NCBI RefSeq assembly: GCF_022760965.1
Contig: NZ_JAKVIJ010000002.1
Coordinates: 319,066-383,065 of the forward strand
Length of the DNA stretch: 64,000 bases
Source of the DNA: Simplicispira sedimenti
Lineage (GTDB): Bacteria; Pseudomonadota; Gammaproteobacteria; Burkholderiales; Burkholderiaceae_C
Direction of reading: 5' to 3'
The notes beneath the pieces are model-generated. The model did no database searches. It was not told the DNA's origin and saw only the letters and a list, made by a program, of their open reading frames with translations. Below are positions 18,264-26,825 of this stretch, in pieces. The position numbers and the translations under genes were made by a program. Numbering within the stretch: the first letter of the stretch is position 1; the number at the start of each line of letters is the position of its first letter.

Positions 18264-19499
18264 ATGACATCGCACACAGCCCTGCGGCTGCATGTGCCGG
18301 AGCCTACTGGGCGCCCGGGCTGCAAGACCGACTTCTCCTACCTCAGCGTCTCGCCGGCCGGCGCAGTACGCAGACCTTCCCCCGATTCCCCCGCCTTTGA
18401 TACCGCCGACCTGGCCAACAGCTTGGTGCGCGTACTCGATGACGAGGGCCGCGCCGTCGGCCCCTGGGCCCCGGCCATCCACCCTGAGCGCCTGCGGCGC
18501 GGGCTGCGCGCCATGATGAAGACGCGCATCTTCGATGCCCGCATGCTGGTGGCCCAGCGCCAGAAGAAGCTCTCGTTCTACATGCAGTGCCTGGGCGAGG
18601 AGGCCATCGCCGTGGCCCATGCGCAGGCGCTCCAAGACGGCGACATGTGCTTCCCCACCTACCGCCAGCAGGGTCTGCTGCTCTCGCGTGACGACATCCC
18701 CATGTCCGAGCTGATCTGCCAGCTCATGAGCAACGAGCGTGACCCGCTCAAGGGCCGCCAGCTGCCCGTGATGTACTCGTACAAGCGCGCGGGCTTCTTC
18801 TCGATCTCGGGCAATCTGGCCACCCAGGTCATCCAGGCCGTGGGCTGGGCGATGGCCTCGGCGATCAAGGGCGACACCAAGATCGCCTCCGCCTGGATCG
18901 GCGACGGCGCCACAGCCGAGTCCGACTTCCACACCGCGCTGACCTTCGCCCACGTGTACCGCGCCCCGGTGATCCTCAACGTGGTCAACAACCAGTGGGC
19001 CATCTCCACCTTCCAGGCCATCGCGGGCGGCGAGGGTACTACCTTCGCCCAGCGCGGCGTGGGCTGCGGCATCGCCTCGCTGCGCGTGGACGGCAACGAC
19101 TTCCTGGCCATCTACGCCGCCTCGCAGTGGGCGGCGCAGCGCGCGCGCGCCAACCACGGGCCGACACTGATCGAGTGGGTGACCTACCGCGCCGGCCCCC
19201 ATTCCACCTCGGACGACCCGTCCAAGTACCGCCCCGCCGACGACTGGCAGCGCTTTCCCCTGGGCGACCCGATCGAACGCCTCAAACAGCACCTGATCGC
19301 CATCGGCGAGTGGAGCGAAGAGCGCCACGCCCAGGCCCAGAAGGAGCTGGAGCAGGAGGTGATCGCCGCGCAGAAGGAGGCCGAGAGCCACGGCACGCTG
19401 CTCGACGGCCGCGTGCCGAGCGCCGCCACGATGTTCGACGATGTGTACAAGGACATGCCGGAGCATCTGCGCCGGCAGCGCCAGCAACTGGGGGTCTGA
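18264..19499 (+). CDS. bkdA1: Branched-chain 2-oxoacid dehydrogenase E1 alpha
   Basis: Thiamine-diphosphate subunit of the complex that decarboxylates the 2-oxoacids of Val, Leu and Ile. The product has 411 residues, matching the Pseudomonas BkdA1 length. The ThDP motif GDGATAESDFHTALTFAHVYRAPVILNVVNNQ lies around residues 213-244. Phosphorylation-loop-like sequence (YRAGPHSTSDDPSKYR) is present. I chose the ATG at 18264, with GGAG eight bases upstream. First gene of bkdA1-bkdA2-bkdB-lpdV, three bases before bkdA2. Confidence 0.94.
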   Translation: MTSHTALRLHVPEPTGRPGCKTDFSYLSVSPAGAVRRPSPDSPAFDTADLANSLVRVLDDEGRAVGPWAPAIHPERLRRGLRAMMKTRIFDARMLVAQRQKKLSFYMQCLGEEAIAVAHAQALQDGDMCFPTYRQQGLLLSRDDIPMSELICQLMSNERDPLKGRQLPVMYSYKRAGFFSISGNLATQVIQAVGWAMASAIKGDTKIASAWIGDGATAESDFHTALTFAHVYRAPVILNVVNNQWAISTFQAIAGGEGTTFAQRGVGCGIASLRVDGNDFLAIYAASQWAAQRARANHGPTLIEWVTYRAGPHSTSDDPSKYRPADDWQRFPLGDPIERLKQHLIAIGEWSEERHAQAQKELEQEVIAAQKEAESHGTLLDGRVPSAATMFDDVYKDMPEHLRRQRQQLGV

Positions 19500-19502
19500 G
19501 CC

Positions 19503-20555
19503 ATGGAAACGCAAGAAAAAGACACGGCGGCCACGGCAGGGACCGTGCCGATGACCATGATCCAGGCGCTGCGCTCGGGCCTGGACGTGATGATGGAACG
19601 CGACGATGACGTCATCGTCTACGGCCAGGACGTGGGCTACTTCGGCGGCGTGTTCCGCGTCACCGAAGGCCTGCAGGCCAAGTACGGCAAGTCGCGCTGC
19701 TTCGACGCGCCGATTTCCGAGGGCGGCATCGTCGGCACCGCCGTGGGCATGGGTGCCTACGGGCTGCGCCCGGTGGTGGAAATCCAGTTCGCCGACTACT
19801 TCTACCCGGCCATGGACCAGATCGTCTCCGAGGCGGCGCGCCTGCGCCACCGCTCGGCGGGCGACTTCACCGCGCCGCTCACCATCCGCATGCCCTGCGG
19901 CGGCGGCATCTACGGCGGCCAGACGCACAGCCAGAGCCCCGAGGCCATCTTCACCCACGTGTGCGGCCTGCGCACGGTGATGCCGAGCAATCCTTACGAC
20001 GCCAAGGGCCTGCTGATCGCCTCCATAGAAAACGACGACCCGGTCATCTTCCTGGAGCCCAAGCGCCTCTACAACGGCCCGTTCGACGGCCACCACGACC
20101 GCCCGGTCGTGCCCTGGTCCAAGCATGCCCTGGGCATGGTGCCCGAGGGCTACTACACGGTGCCACTCGACAGCGCCGCCGTGTTCCGCCCCGGCAAGGC
20201 CGTCACGGTGCTGACCTACGGCACCATGGTCTGGGTGAGCGAATGCGCCGCGCGCGAATCCGGCATCGACGCCGAGATCATCGACCTGCGCTCCATCTGG
20301 CCGCTGGACCTGGAGACCATCGTCAACTCCGTGAAGAAGACCGGCCGCTGTGTCGTGGTGCACGAGGCCACGGGCACCGGCGGCTTCGGCGCCGAACTCG
20401 CGGCGCTGGTGCAGAAGGAATGCTTCTACCACCTGGAAGCCCCCATCGAGCGCGTGACCGGCTGGGACACCCCCTACCCGCACGCCCAGGAATGGGCCTA
20501 TTTCCCGGGACCCGCGCGTGTTGGCGCGGCCCTCAAGCGTGCAGTGGAGGCATGA
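19503..20555 (+). CDS. bkdA2: Branched-chain 2-oxoacid dehydrogenase E1 beta
   Basis: Transketolase-like beta subunit, 350 residues, forming the E1 heterotetramer with BkdA1. Recognisable segments include DVGYFGGVFRVTEGL, DAPISEGGIVGTAVGMGAYGLRPVVEIQFADY and PCGGGIYGGQTHSQSPEA. It starts three bases after bkdA1 and ends one base before bkdB. Confidence 0.94.
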   Translation: METQEKDTAATAGTVPMTMIQALRSGLDVMMERDDDVIVYGQDVGYFGGVFRVTEGLQAKYGKSRCFDAPISEGGIVGTAVGMGAYGLRPVVEIQFADYFYPAMDQIVSEAARLRHRSAGDFTAPLTIRMPCGGGIYGGQTHSQSPEAIFTHVCGLRTVMPSNPYDAKGLLIASIENDDPVIFLEPKRLYNGPFDGHHDRPVVPWSKHALGMVPEGYYTVPLDSAAVFRPGKAVTVLTYGTMVWVSECAARESGIDAEIIDLRSIWPLDLETIVNSVKKTGRCVVVHEATGTGGFGAELAALVQKECFYHLEAPIERVTGWDTPYPHAQEWAYFPGPARVGAALKRAVEA

Positions 20556-20556
20556 C

Positions 20557-21840
20557 ATGGGTATTTATGTAATCCGCGTGCCCGACATTGGCGAGGGCAT
20601 TGCCGAAGTGGAACTGGTGGCCTGGCATGTCCAGCCCGGCGACGTGGTGGCCGAGGACCAGCCCATCGCCGATGTGATGACCGACAAGGCCACGGTGGAG
20701 ATTCCGTCGCCCGTGGCGGGCAAGGTGCTGGCGCTGGGCAGTGTGGTGGGCCAGTCCATCGCCGTGGGCTCCGAGCTCGTGCGGCTGGAGGTGGAGGGCG
20801 ACGGAAATTTGAAGCCAAATGCAGCTCCAGCGCCCGTCCATCAAGCGCCAGTAGCTCCTGTTTCAGTAGCATCCGAGGCGCCCCCGGCGCCCACCCCCGT
20901 TGTGGCACCTGCGGCCGCGCGGCCCACGGCGGCGCCCCGCGCCGCCGTGGTGCCGCGCACTGCGGACGAGCGCCCGCTGGCCTCGCCCGCGGTGCGCCGC
21001 CGTGCGCTGGACCTGGGCGTGGAGCTGCGCTACGTGCACGGTAGCGGCCCGGCCGGCCGCATTGAGCACGACGACCTCGACGCCTACCTGGCCGGTGGCG
21101 GCCAGGCGCCGGGACAGGGCGCTTCGCCCTATATGGAGCGCCATGGCGAGGAAGCCATCCCCGTCATCGGCCTGCGCCGCAAGATCGCGCAGAAGATGCA
21201 GGAGGCCAAGCGCCGCATTCCGCATTTCAGCTATGTGGAAGAGGTGGACGTGACCGAGCTGGAGGCCTTGCGCCAGCAGCTCAACAAGCTCCACGGTGCC
21301 ACGCGCGGCAAGCTCACGCTGCTGCCCTTCCTGGCGCGGGCCATGGTGCTGGCGCTGCGTGACTTCCCGCAGATCAACGCCCGCTTCGACGACGAGGCCG
21401 GCGTGGTCACGCGCCACGCGGCCGTGCACCTGGGCGTGGCCACGCAGACCGACGGTGGCCTCATGGTGCCGGTGCTGCGCCATGCCGAGGCGCTGGACCT
21501 GTGGGCCTGCGCGGCGGGCATCGCGCGCGTGGCCGAAGGCGCGCGCAGTGGCAAGGCGCCGCGCGAGGAGCTGTCGGGTTCGACCATCACCCTCACCAGC
21601 CTGGGGGCGCTGGGCGGCATTGCCAGCACGCCGGTCATCAACCACCCCGAGGTGGCCATCGTCGGCGTCAACCGCATGGTCGAGCGGCCCATGTTCCGCA
21701 ATGGCCAGGTGGTGGCGCGCCAGCTCATGAACCTCTCGTCCTCGTTCGACCACCGCGTGGTCGATGGCATGGACGCGGCGCAATTCATCCAGGCCATGCG
21801 CGCGCTGCTCGAAACCCCGGCCCTGCTGTTCGTCGAGTGA
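20557..21840 (+). CDS. bkdB: Branched-chain 2-oxoacid dehydrogenase E2 (dihydrolipoyl transacylase)
   Basis: Core subunit of 427 residues carrying the acyl group on lipoate. Order of domains: a lipoyl domain at 1-80 with lipoyl Lys44 in MTDKATVE; an Ala/Pro linker at about 81-140; an E1/E3-binding domain at about 145-180 (SPAVRRRALDLGVEL); and a C-terminal catalytic domain ending with SSSFDHRVVDGMDAAQF, which holds the catalytic His and Asp. Residues 86-105 in the first linker are encoded by a copy of the dispersed palindromic repeat. Start chosen two bases after the bkdA2 stop. Confidence 0.94.
   Translation: MGIYVIRVPDIGEGIAEVELVAWHVQPGDVVAEDQPIADVMTDKATVEIPSPVAGKVLALGSVVGQSIAVGSELVRLEVEGDGNLKPNAAPAPVHQAPVAPVSVASEAPPAPTPVVAPAAARPTAAPRAAVVPRTADERPLASPAVRRRALDLGVELRYVHGSGPAGRIEHDDLDAYLAGGGQAPGQGASPYMERHGEEAIPVIGLRRKIAQKMQEAKRRIPHFSYVEEVDVTELEALRQQLNKLHGATRGKLTLLPFLARAMVLALRDFPQINARFDDEAGVVTRHAAVHLGVATQTDGGLMVPVLRHAEALDLWACAAGIARVAEGARSGKAPREELSGSTITLTSLGALGGIASTPVINHPEVAIVGVNRMVERPMFRNGQVVARQLMNLSSSFDHRVVDGMDAAQFIQAMRALLETPALLFVE
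20814..20870 (-). repeat. Dispersed palindromic repeat, copy C (inside bkdB)
   Basis: On the minus strand it reads GCTACTGAAACAGGAGCTAC, then GGCGCTTG-ATGGA-CGGGCGCTGG, then AGCTGCATTTGGC. This matches the family, with some decay of the palindrome. It encodes part of the flexible linker of E2. Confidence 0.75.
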
Positions 21841-21856
21841 AGCGGGAGGAATACAC

Positions 21857-23254
21857 ATGAAAGAAATCACCACCAAGCTGCTGGTCATCGGCGGCGGTCC
21901 CGGCGGCTACGTGGCCGCCATCCGCGCCGGCCAGCTCGGCATTCCCACCGTGCTGGTCGAGGGGGAGAGCCTGGGCGGCACCTGCCTCAACATCGGCTGC
22001 ATCCCGTCCAAGGCGTTGATCCATGCCGCGCACGCGTTCGACGCTGCACGCCACCAGGCCCACGGCTCGCCGCTGGGCATCAAGGTGCAGGAACCGAGCA
22101 TCGACATCTCGCAGACCGTGCGCTGGAAGGACGGCATCGTCAAGCGCCTCACCGGCGGCGTGGGCGCGCTCTTGCGCAAGGCCGGCGTGCGGGTGCACAA
22201 GGGCTGGGCGCACATCGAGGACGGCAAGTCCGTGACCGTGCAGCCCGCCGAAGGCGGCGAGCCCGTGCGCGTGCGCTGCGAGCACCTGCTGCTGGCCACG
22301 GGCTCCGAGCCGGTCGAGCTGCCCATGCTGCCGTTCGGCGGTGCCGTCGTCTCGTCCACCGGTGCGCTCTCGCCGGACAGCCTGCCGCGCCGCCTCGTCG
22401 TCGTGGGCGCGGGCTACATCGGCCTGGAGCTGGGCATGGCCTACCGCAAGCTGGGCGTGGAAGTCGCCGTGGTCGAGGCCGCCGAGCGCGTGCTGCCCGG
22501 CTACGACGAGGAACTGACCCAGCCAGTGCTCGACGCTCTGGAGAAGAGCGGCGTCGTGCTGCACCTGGGCTGCAGCGTGCAGGGCTACGACGCGCAGCAC
22601 GGTGTGCGCGTGCGTAGCGCGCGCGCCGACGAGTTCGCGCTGCCCGCCGACCGCGTGCTCGTGGCCGTGGGCCGCAAGCCGCGCACCACGGGCTTCGGGC
22701 TCGAATCGCTGCAGCTCGACATGGCCGGGCGTTACGTGGCGGTGGATGCGCAGTGCCGCACCTCCATGCGCAACGTCTGGGCCATTGGCGACATCACCGG
22801 CGACCCCATGCTGGCGCACCGTGCCATGGCGCAGGGCGAGGTGGTGGCCGAGGTGATCGCGGGCAAGCACCGCCGCTTCGAGCCCATGGCCATTCCGGCC
22901 GTGTGCTTCACCGACCCCGAGGTCGTGGTCGTGGGCAAAACGCCGGGCGAGGCGCGTGCCGCAGGGCTGGACTGCATCGACGCGGCCTTCCCGTTCGCCG
23001 CCAACGGCCGCGCGATGACGCTGGAAGCCACCGGCGGCTTCGTGCGCGTGGTGGCCCGGAAGGACAACCACCTGATCCTCGGCTGGCAGGCCGTGGGCCA
23101 GGGCGTGGCCGAGCTGGCGGCGGCCTTCACCCAGTCCATCGAGATGGGCGCGCGGCTGGAGGACGTGGCGGGCACCATCCACGCCCACCCCACGCTGGGC
23201 GAGGCGGTGCAGGAAGCGGCGCTGCGGGCGCTGGGGCACGCGTTGCACATTTGA
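21857..23254 (+). CDS. lpdV: Dihydrolipoyl dehydrogenase (E3) of the bkd complex
   Basis: FAD/NAD oxidoreductase of 465 residues that reoxidises lipoamide of BkdB. Features: FAD-binding GGGPGGYVAA at about 13-22; redox-active disulfide GGTCLNIGCIPSK; NAD-binding VVGAGYIGLELG; C-terminal catalytic HAHPTLGEA. The start follows GGGAGGA at good spacing. Last gene of the operon. Repeat family 2 follows. Confidence 0.95.
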   Translation: MKEITTKLLVIGGGPGGYVAAIRAGQLGIPTVLVEGESLGGTCLNIGCIPSKALIHAAHAFDAARHQAHGSPLGIKVQEPSIDISQTVRWKDGIVKRLTGGVGALLRKAGVRVHKGWAHIEDGKSVTVQPAEGGEPVRVRCEHLLLATGSEPVELPMLPFGGAVVSSTGALSPDSLPRRLVVVGAGYIGLELGMAYRKLGVEVAVVEAAERVLPGYDEELTQPVLDALEKSGVVLHLGCSVQGYDAQHGVRVRSARADEFALPADRVLVAVGRKPRTTGFGLESLQLDMAGRYVAVDAQCRTSMRNVWAIGDITGDPMLAHRAMAQGEVVAEVIAGKHRRFEPMAIPAVCFTDPEVVVVGKTPGEARAAGLDCIDAAFPFAANGRAMTLEATGGFVRVVARKDNHLILGWQAVGQGVAELAAAFTQSIEMGARLEDVAGTIHAHPTLGEAVQEAALRALGHALHI

Positions 23255-23271
23255 CGCACCCCCGGATGGAG

Positions 23272-23390
23272 GGGCTCCCCCCTGAGTCGCCTTCGGCGCC
23301 TTCCCCCCTCTCTGCTTCGCTGCGCTGCGCGGAGGGGGGACGCCACCGGTGCTGCGGGGCGGCCCTTGCACGGTGGCCCTGGTCGGGGCC
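23272..23390 (+). repeat. GC-rich intergenic repeat family 2, copy 1
   Basis: Between lpdV and guaD: CCCCCCTGAGTCGC, a CTTCGGCG palindrome, then CCCCCCTCTCTGCTTCGC..GCGGAGGGGGGACGC, then a CCGGTG...CACGGTGGCCCTGG end. The same order of blocks appears on the minus strand at 33263-33374. The C-run/G-run arms can form a long hairpin. This fills most of the 236-bp gap. Confidence 0.75.
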
Positions 23391-23490
23391 TCGCCAGTGT
23401 CGTCCAGCGCTGGCGGTGCTTGCTCCACACCATACAACGGAGGGGCTTTGCCGGAGAAAAGGCGCGGCTGGCTCCGGTAAGCTTGCAGCC

Positions 23491-24789
23491 ATGCACATTT
23501 ACCGTTCTGCCCTGTTGCGTTTTTCCGAGGATGGCCAGGCCTTGTACGACGAGGATGGCCTGCTCGCCATCGGCCCCGATGCCCAGGGCCGCCAGCGTGT
23601 GCTGGCGGTAGGAGCCTGGCAGCAACTCGCGCCGCAGTTCGCGGGTCAACACGTCACCCATTGGCCGGGGCGCCTGATCGCGCCGGGCTTTGTGGACATG
23701 CATGTCCACTACCCGCAGACCGACGTGATCGGCTCGCCCGCCGAGGGCCTGCTGCCCTGGCTGGAGAACTACACCTTTCCGCACGAGAAGCGCTTTGTGG
23801 CCCAGGGCTACGCCGAGCAGGTGGCCGAGTTCTTTCTCGATGAGCTGCTGCGCAACGGCGTGACGACGGCACTGGCCTTCGCGACCTCGCACCCGCAGTC
23901 GGTCGATGCGCTGTTCGGCGAGGCGCGGCGCCGACACCTGCGCCTGATGACGGGCAAGGTGCTGCAGGATCGCCATTCGCCCGATGGTGTGCGTGACGAG
24001 ACGGAGCAAAGCCTGATCGATACCGAAGACCTCATCACGCGCTGGCATGGCGTGGACCGACTGGGCTACGCCATCACGCCACGCTTCGCGCCCACCAGCA
24101 GCCCGGCGCAGCTGCGCGGGGCAGGGCAGCTCGCGGCGCGGTATCCGGATGTGTGGATTCAGTCCCATGTGGCCGAGAACCTCGACGAGGTGCGCTGGGC
24201 GTGCGAGCTGTATCCGCGCTCGCGCAGCTACCTCGCGGTGTACGACGATTTCGGCCTGATGCGCGAGCGCGCCGTGTATGCGCACTGCATCCATTTCGAT
24301 GCGGCCGACCGCGCGCTGATGCACCAGCGCCGCACGGCCGCAGCCGTCAGCCCCACAAGCAACCTGTTCCTGGGCAGCGGCTTCTTCGACTACCAGGCGG
24401 CCGACCGCGCGGGCTTCGCCTACGGCCTGGCCAGCGACGTGGGCGGGGGCACGAGCTTCTCGCCGTTCCGCACCATGCTGGCCGCCTACACCGTGGGGCG
24501 TGAGGGGCAGACCAAGCCGGGCCTGAGCCTCTCGCCCCAGCAGCTGTGGTGGCAGCACACAGCGGGTGCGGCGCGCGCGCTGGGGTTGGACGGCGTGGTG
24601 GGCAACCTGCAGCCGGGCTGCGAGGGCGACTTTGTGGTGCTCAACCCCCAGGCCACGCCGCTGCTGGCGCGGCGCACCGCGCAGGCGGGCAACCTGGACG
24701 AATTGCTGTTCGCCATGATCGTGCTCGGCGACGACCGCCTGGTTGAGCAGACCGTGATTTCACAGGCAAAATATGGCCCTGGCGCTTGA
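23491..24789 (+). CDS. guaD: Guanine deaminase
   Basis: Amidohydrolase converting guanine to xanthine, which feeds xanthine dehydrogenase. The product has 432 residues. Zinc ligands are in PGFVDMHVHYPQTD; other hallmarks are PRFAPTSS, QSHVAENLDEV, HCIHF and SDVGGGTSFS. The start at 23491 gives the normal N-terminus; earlier in-frame codons run through the preceding repeat. The last seven residues and the stop codon lie inside a copy of the dispersed palindromic repeat. Confidence 0.94.
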   Translation: MHIYRSALLRFSEDGQALYDEDGLLAIGPDAQGRQRVLAVGAWQQLAPQFAGQHVTHWPGRLIAPGFVDMHVHYPQTDVIGSPAEGLLPWLENYTFPHEKRFVAQGYAEQVAEFFLDELLRNGVTTALAFATSHPQSVDALFGEARRRHLRLMTGKVLQDRHSPDGVRDETEQSLIDTEDLITRWHGVDRLGYAITPRFAPTSSPAQLRGAGQLAARYPDVWIQSHVAENLDEVRWACELYPRSRSYLAVYDDFGLMRERAVYAHCIHFDAADRALMHQRRTAAAVSPTSNLFLGSGFFDYQAADRAGFAYGLASDVGGGTSFSPFRTMLAAYTVGREGQTKPGLSLSPQQLWWQHTAGAARALGLDGVVGNLQPGCEGDFVVLNPQATPLLARRTAQAGNLDELLFAMIVLGDDRLVEQTVISQAKYGPGA

Positions 24790-24824
24790 TGTTCAAGCGC
24801 AACCAGCTATCAAAATCGTAGTAC
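24765..24824 (-). repeat. Dispersed palindromic repeat, copy D (guaD 3' end)
   Basis: Perfect core GCGCTTG-ATGTT-CAAGCGC at 24782-24800, flanked by GGCAAAATATGGCC and AGCTATCAAAATCGTAGTAC. The guaD stop codon (24787-24789) is inside the core palindrome. The copy may also serve as a transcript-end hairpin. Confidence 0.88.
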
Positions 24825-24843
24825 CTGGCGAGGAACCCGCACC

Positions 24844-25416
24844 ATGAGCATCAAGAGCGACAAATGGATCCGCCGCATGGCGGCCGAGCACGGCATGATC
24901 GAGCCCTTCGAGCCCGGCCAGGTGCGCGAGGCCGAGGGCCGCAAGATCATCAGCTACGGCACCAGCAGCTACGGCTACGACATCCGCTGCGCGCCTGAAT
25001 TCAAGGTCTTCACCAACATCCACAGCACGGTGGTGGACCCGAAGAATTTCGACGAGAAAAGCTTCGTCGATTTCGAGGGCGACAGCTGCATCATCCCGCC
25101 CAACAGCTTCGCGCTGGCGCGCACCGTCGAATACTTCCGCATCCCGCGCAACGTGCTCACCGTCTGCCTGGGCAAGAGCACCTACGCACGCTGCGGCATC
25201 ATCGTCAACGTCACGCCCTTCGAGCCCGAATGGGAAGGCTACGTGACGCTGGAGTTCTCCAACACCACGCCGCTCCCCGCGCGCATCTATGCCGGCGAGG
25301 GCTGCGCCCAGGTGCTGTTCTTCGAGAGCGACAAGGACGACGTCTGCGAGGTCTCGTACAAGGACCGGGGCGGCAAGTACCAGGGCCAGCACGGCGTCAC
25401 CCTGCCGCGGGCCTGA
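24844..25416 (+). CDS. dcd: dCTP deaminase
   Basis: Converts dCTP to dUTP in thymidylate supply. The product has 190 residues, the family length. Conserved segments: SSYGYDIRCAPEF near the N-terminus, the catalytic-region GKSTYARCGI, and NVTPFEPEWEGYVTLEFSNTTPLPARIYAGEG. It starts after GCGAGGAA. It is convergent with a truncated pcp gene ten bases away. Confidence 0.96.
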   Translation: MSIKSDKWIRRMAAEHGMIEPFEPGQVREAEGRKIISYGTSSYGYDIRCAPEFKVFTNIHSTVVDPKNFDEKSFVDFEGDSCIIPPNSFALARTVEYFRIPRNVLTVCLGKSTYARCGIIVNVTPFEPEWEGYVTLEFSNTTPLPARIYAGEGCAQVLFFESDKDDVCEVSYKDRGGKYQGQHGVTLPRA

Positions 25417-25425
25417 CCCCGGCCG

Positions 25426-25926
25426 TCAGTGCAGGGCGCCCGCGCCCGCGGCGATGTCCTGCCGGTGCAGCACGGCGGCCCACAGCATGGCGTGCACGCC
25501 GCGCACCATGTCGCGGAGCTGCATAGCGGGCGCGCCCTGCTCCGGCAGCCAGGGCACGTGCACGAAACCGCCGCGCGCCCCGGCTGCGGCGCCAGCGGCG
25601 AGCTGGTGCAGCAGGCCGTAGAACACCGCATTGCACACGAAGGTGCCCGCCGTCTGCGACACCTCGCAGGGCAGGCCGGCCCGTTGCGCCGCACGATGCA
25701 GGGCCTTGACGGGCAGGGTGGCGAAATACGCGGCCGGGCCTGCGGGGACGACGGGCGCATCGACCGGCTGCTCGCCCTGGTTGTCGGGAATGCGCGCGTC
25801 CACCAGGTTGATGGCAATGCGCTCGACCGACAGTGCGCCGCGCCCGCCCGCCTGGCCCAGGCACAGCACCAGCGCGGGCCGCGTGGGCCGCGCGTAATAT
25901 GCACAGGCATCACAGGAGCAGGCCAT
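25426..25926 (-). pseudogene. pcp: 5'-truncated pyroglutamyl-peptidase I (pcp)
   Basis: The frame matches Pcp (C15 peptidase, removes N-terminal pyroglutamate) only from about one third of the way in: LCLGQAGGRGALSVERIAINLVDARIPDNQ, then TAGTFVCNAVFYGLLH with the catalytic Cys, then FVHVPWLPEQ with the catalytic His. The usual start (TGFEPFGG and about 60 residues) is missing. Upstream of the match the minus strand runs straight into the start of the divergent zinc-peptidase gene. The frame itself stays open, so a shortened protein could be made (an ATG is at 25924-25926), but it would lack part of the fold. Confidence 0.78.
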
Positions 25927-26800
25927 GAAATGGGAAGGCAACCGCGAATCGGACAATGTCGAAGACCGCCGTGACGGCGGTGGCGACGGTTTCCAGATGC
26001 TGGGCGGGCGCAGCATCGGCATTGGCACCATCGTCGTGGCGCTGTTGGGCGGCTGGCTGCTGGGCGTCAATCCGCTGACCCTCCTCGGGCTGCTCAGCGG
26101 TGGTGGCGTGCCGCCCGCCCAGGTGCAGCAGGCGCCTGCACAGCGCCCGCCAGCCGACGACCGGCTTGCGCGGTTCGTCTCTACCGTGCTGGCCGACACC
26201 GAGGACGTGTGGCATGGCGTGTTCCGACAGGCCGGCGGCAGCTACCAGGAACCCCGGCTGGTGCTGTTCCGCGGCGCCACGCCCACGGCCTGCGGCACGG
26301 GCCAGGCGGCCATGGGGCCGTTCTACTGCCCGGCCGACCAGAAGGTGTACATCGATCTGGGCTTCTACGAAACCCTCCAAAGCCGCCTCGGCGCGCCGGG
26401 CGACTTCGCCCAGGCCTACGTGATCGCCCACGAGGTGGGCCACCACGTGCAGAACCTGCTGGGCATCAGCGCCAAGGTGGACCAGATGCGCGGCCGCGTC
26501 AGCCAGGCCGAATACAACCGCCTGTCCGTGCGTCTGGAACTGCAGGCCGACTGTTTCGCCGGCGTGTGGGCCCACCACGCCCAGAATGCCCGCCAGATCC
26601 TGGAGCAGGGCGACGTGGAGGAAGCCATGAACGCGGCCGCGCAGATCGGCGACGACGCGCTGCAGCGCTCCAGCGGCGGCGCCGTGGTGCCCGAGTCGTT
26701 CACCCACGGCACCAGTGCGCAGCGCCAGCGCTGGTTCCACGCCGGCATGCAGCAGGGCAGCCTCAAGGCCTGCGACACCTTCGCGGCGCGCGCACTCTGA
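25925..26800 (+). CDS. ypfJ: Neutral zinc metallopeptidase, YpfJ family
   Basis: Membrane-anchored putative peptidase of 291 residues. A short charged N-terminus is followed by one membrane segment at about residues 32-57, a Pro/Gln-rich stalk, and the catalytic domain with HEVGHH at 169-174 (HExxH). The late segment LELQADCFAGVWAHHAQ supplies the probable third ligand. Function in bacteria is poorly defined. The start codon overlaps the truncated pcp frame on the other strand. Confidence 0.88.
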   Translation: MKWEGNRESDNVEDRRDGGGDGFQMLGGRSIGIGTIVVALLGGWLLGVNPLTLLGLLSGGGVPPAQVQQAPAQRPPADDRLARFVSTVLADTEDVWHGVFRQAGGSYQEPRLVLFRGATPTACGTGQAAMGPFYCPADQKVYIDLGFYETLQSRLGAPGDFAQAYVIAHEVGHHVQNLLGISAKVDQMRGRVSQAEYNRLSVRLELQADCFAGVWAHHAQNARQILEQGDVEEAMNAAAQIGDDALQRSSGGAVVPESFTHGTSAQRQRWFHAGMQQGSLKACDTFAARAL

Positions 26801-26825
26801 AGCCACGCCGCGCAGACGGAGCCCC

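Noticed and set aside
17790..20558. 922-codon open frame on the minus strand across the bkd genes
   Set aside because: It is antisense to bkdA1/bkdA2, whose protein motifs are complete. Its translation is His/Arg/Gly-rich without known motifs, as expected for the opposite strand of high-GC coding DNA.
23272..23390. Rho-independent terminator for lpdV
   Set aside because: The C-run/G-run arms can pair, but there is no T-run and the same block order recurs at 33263-33374, so it is better described as a repeat.
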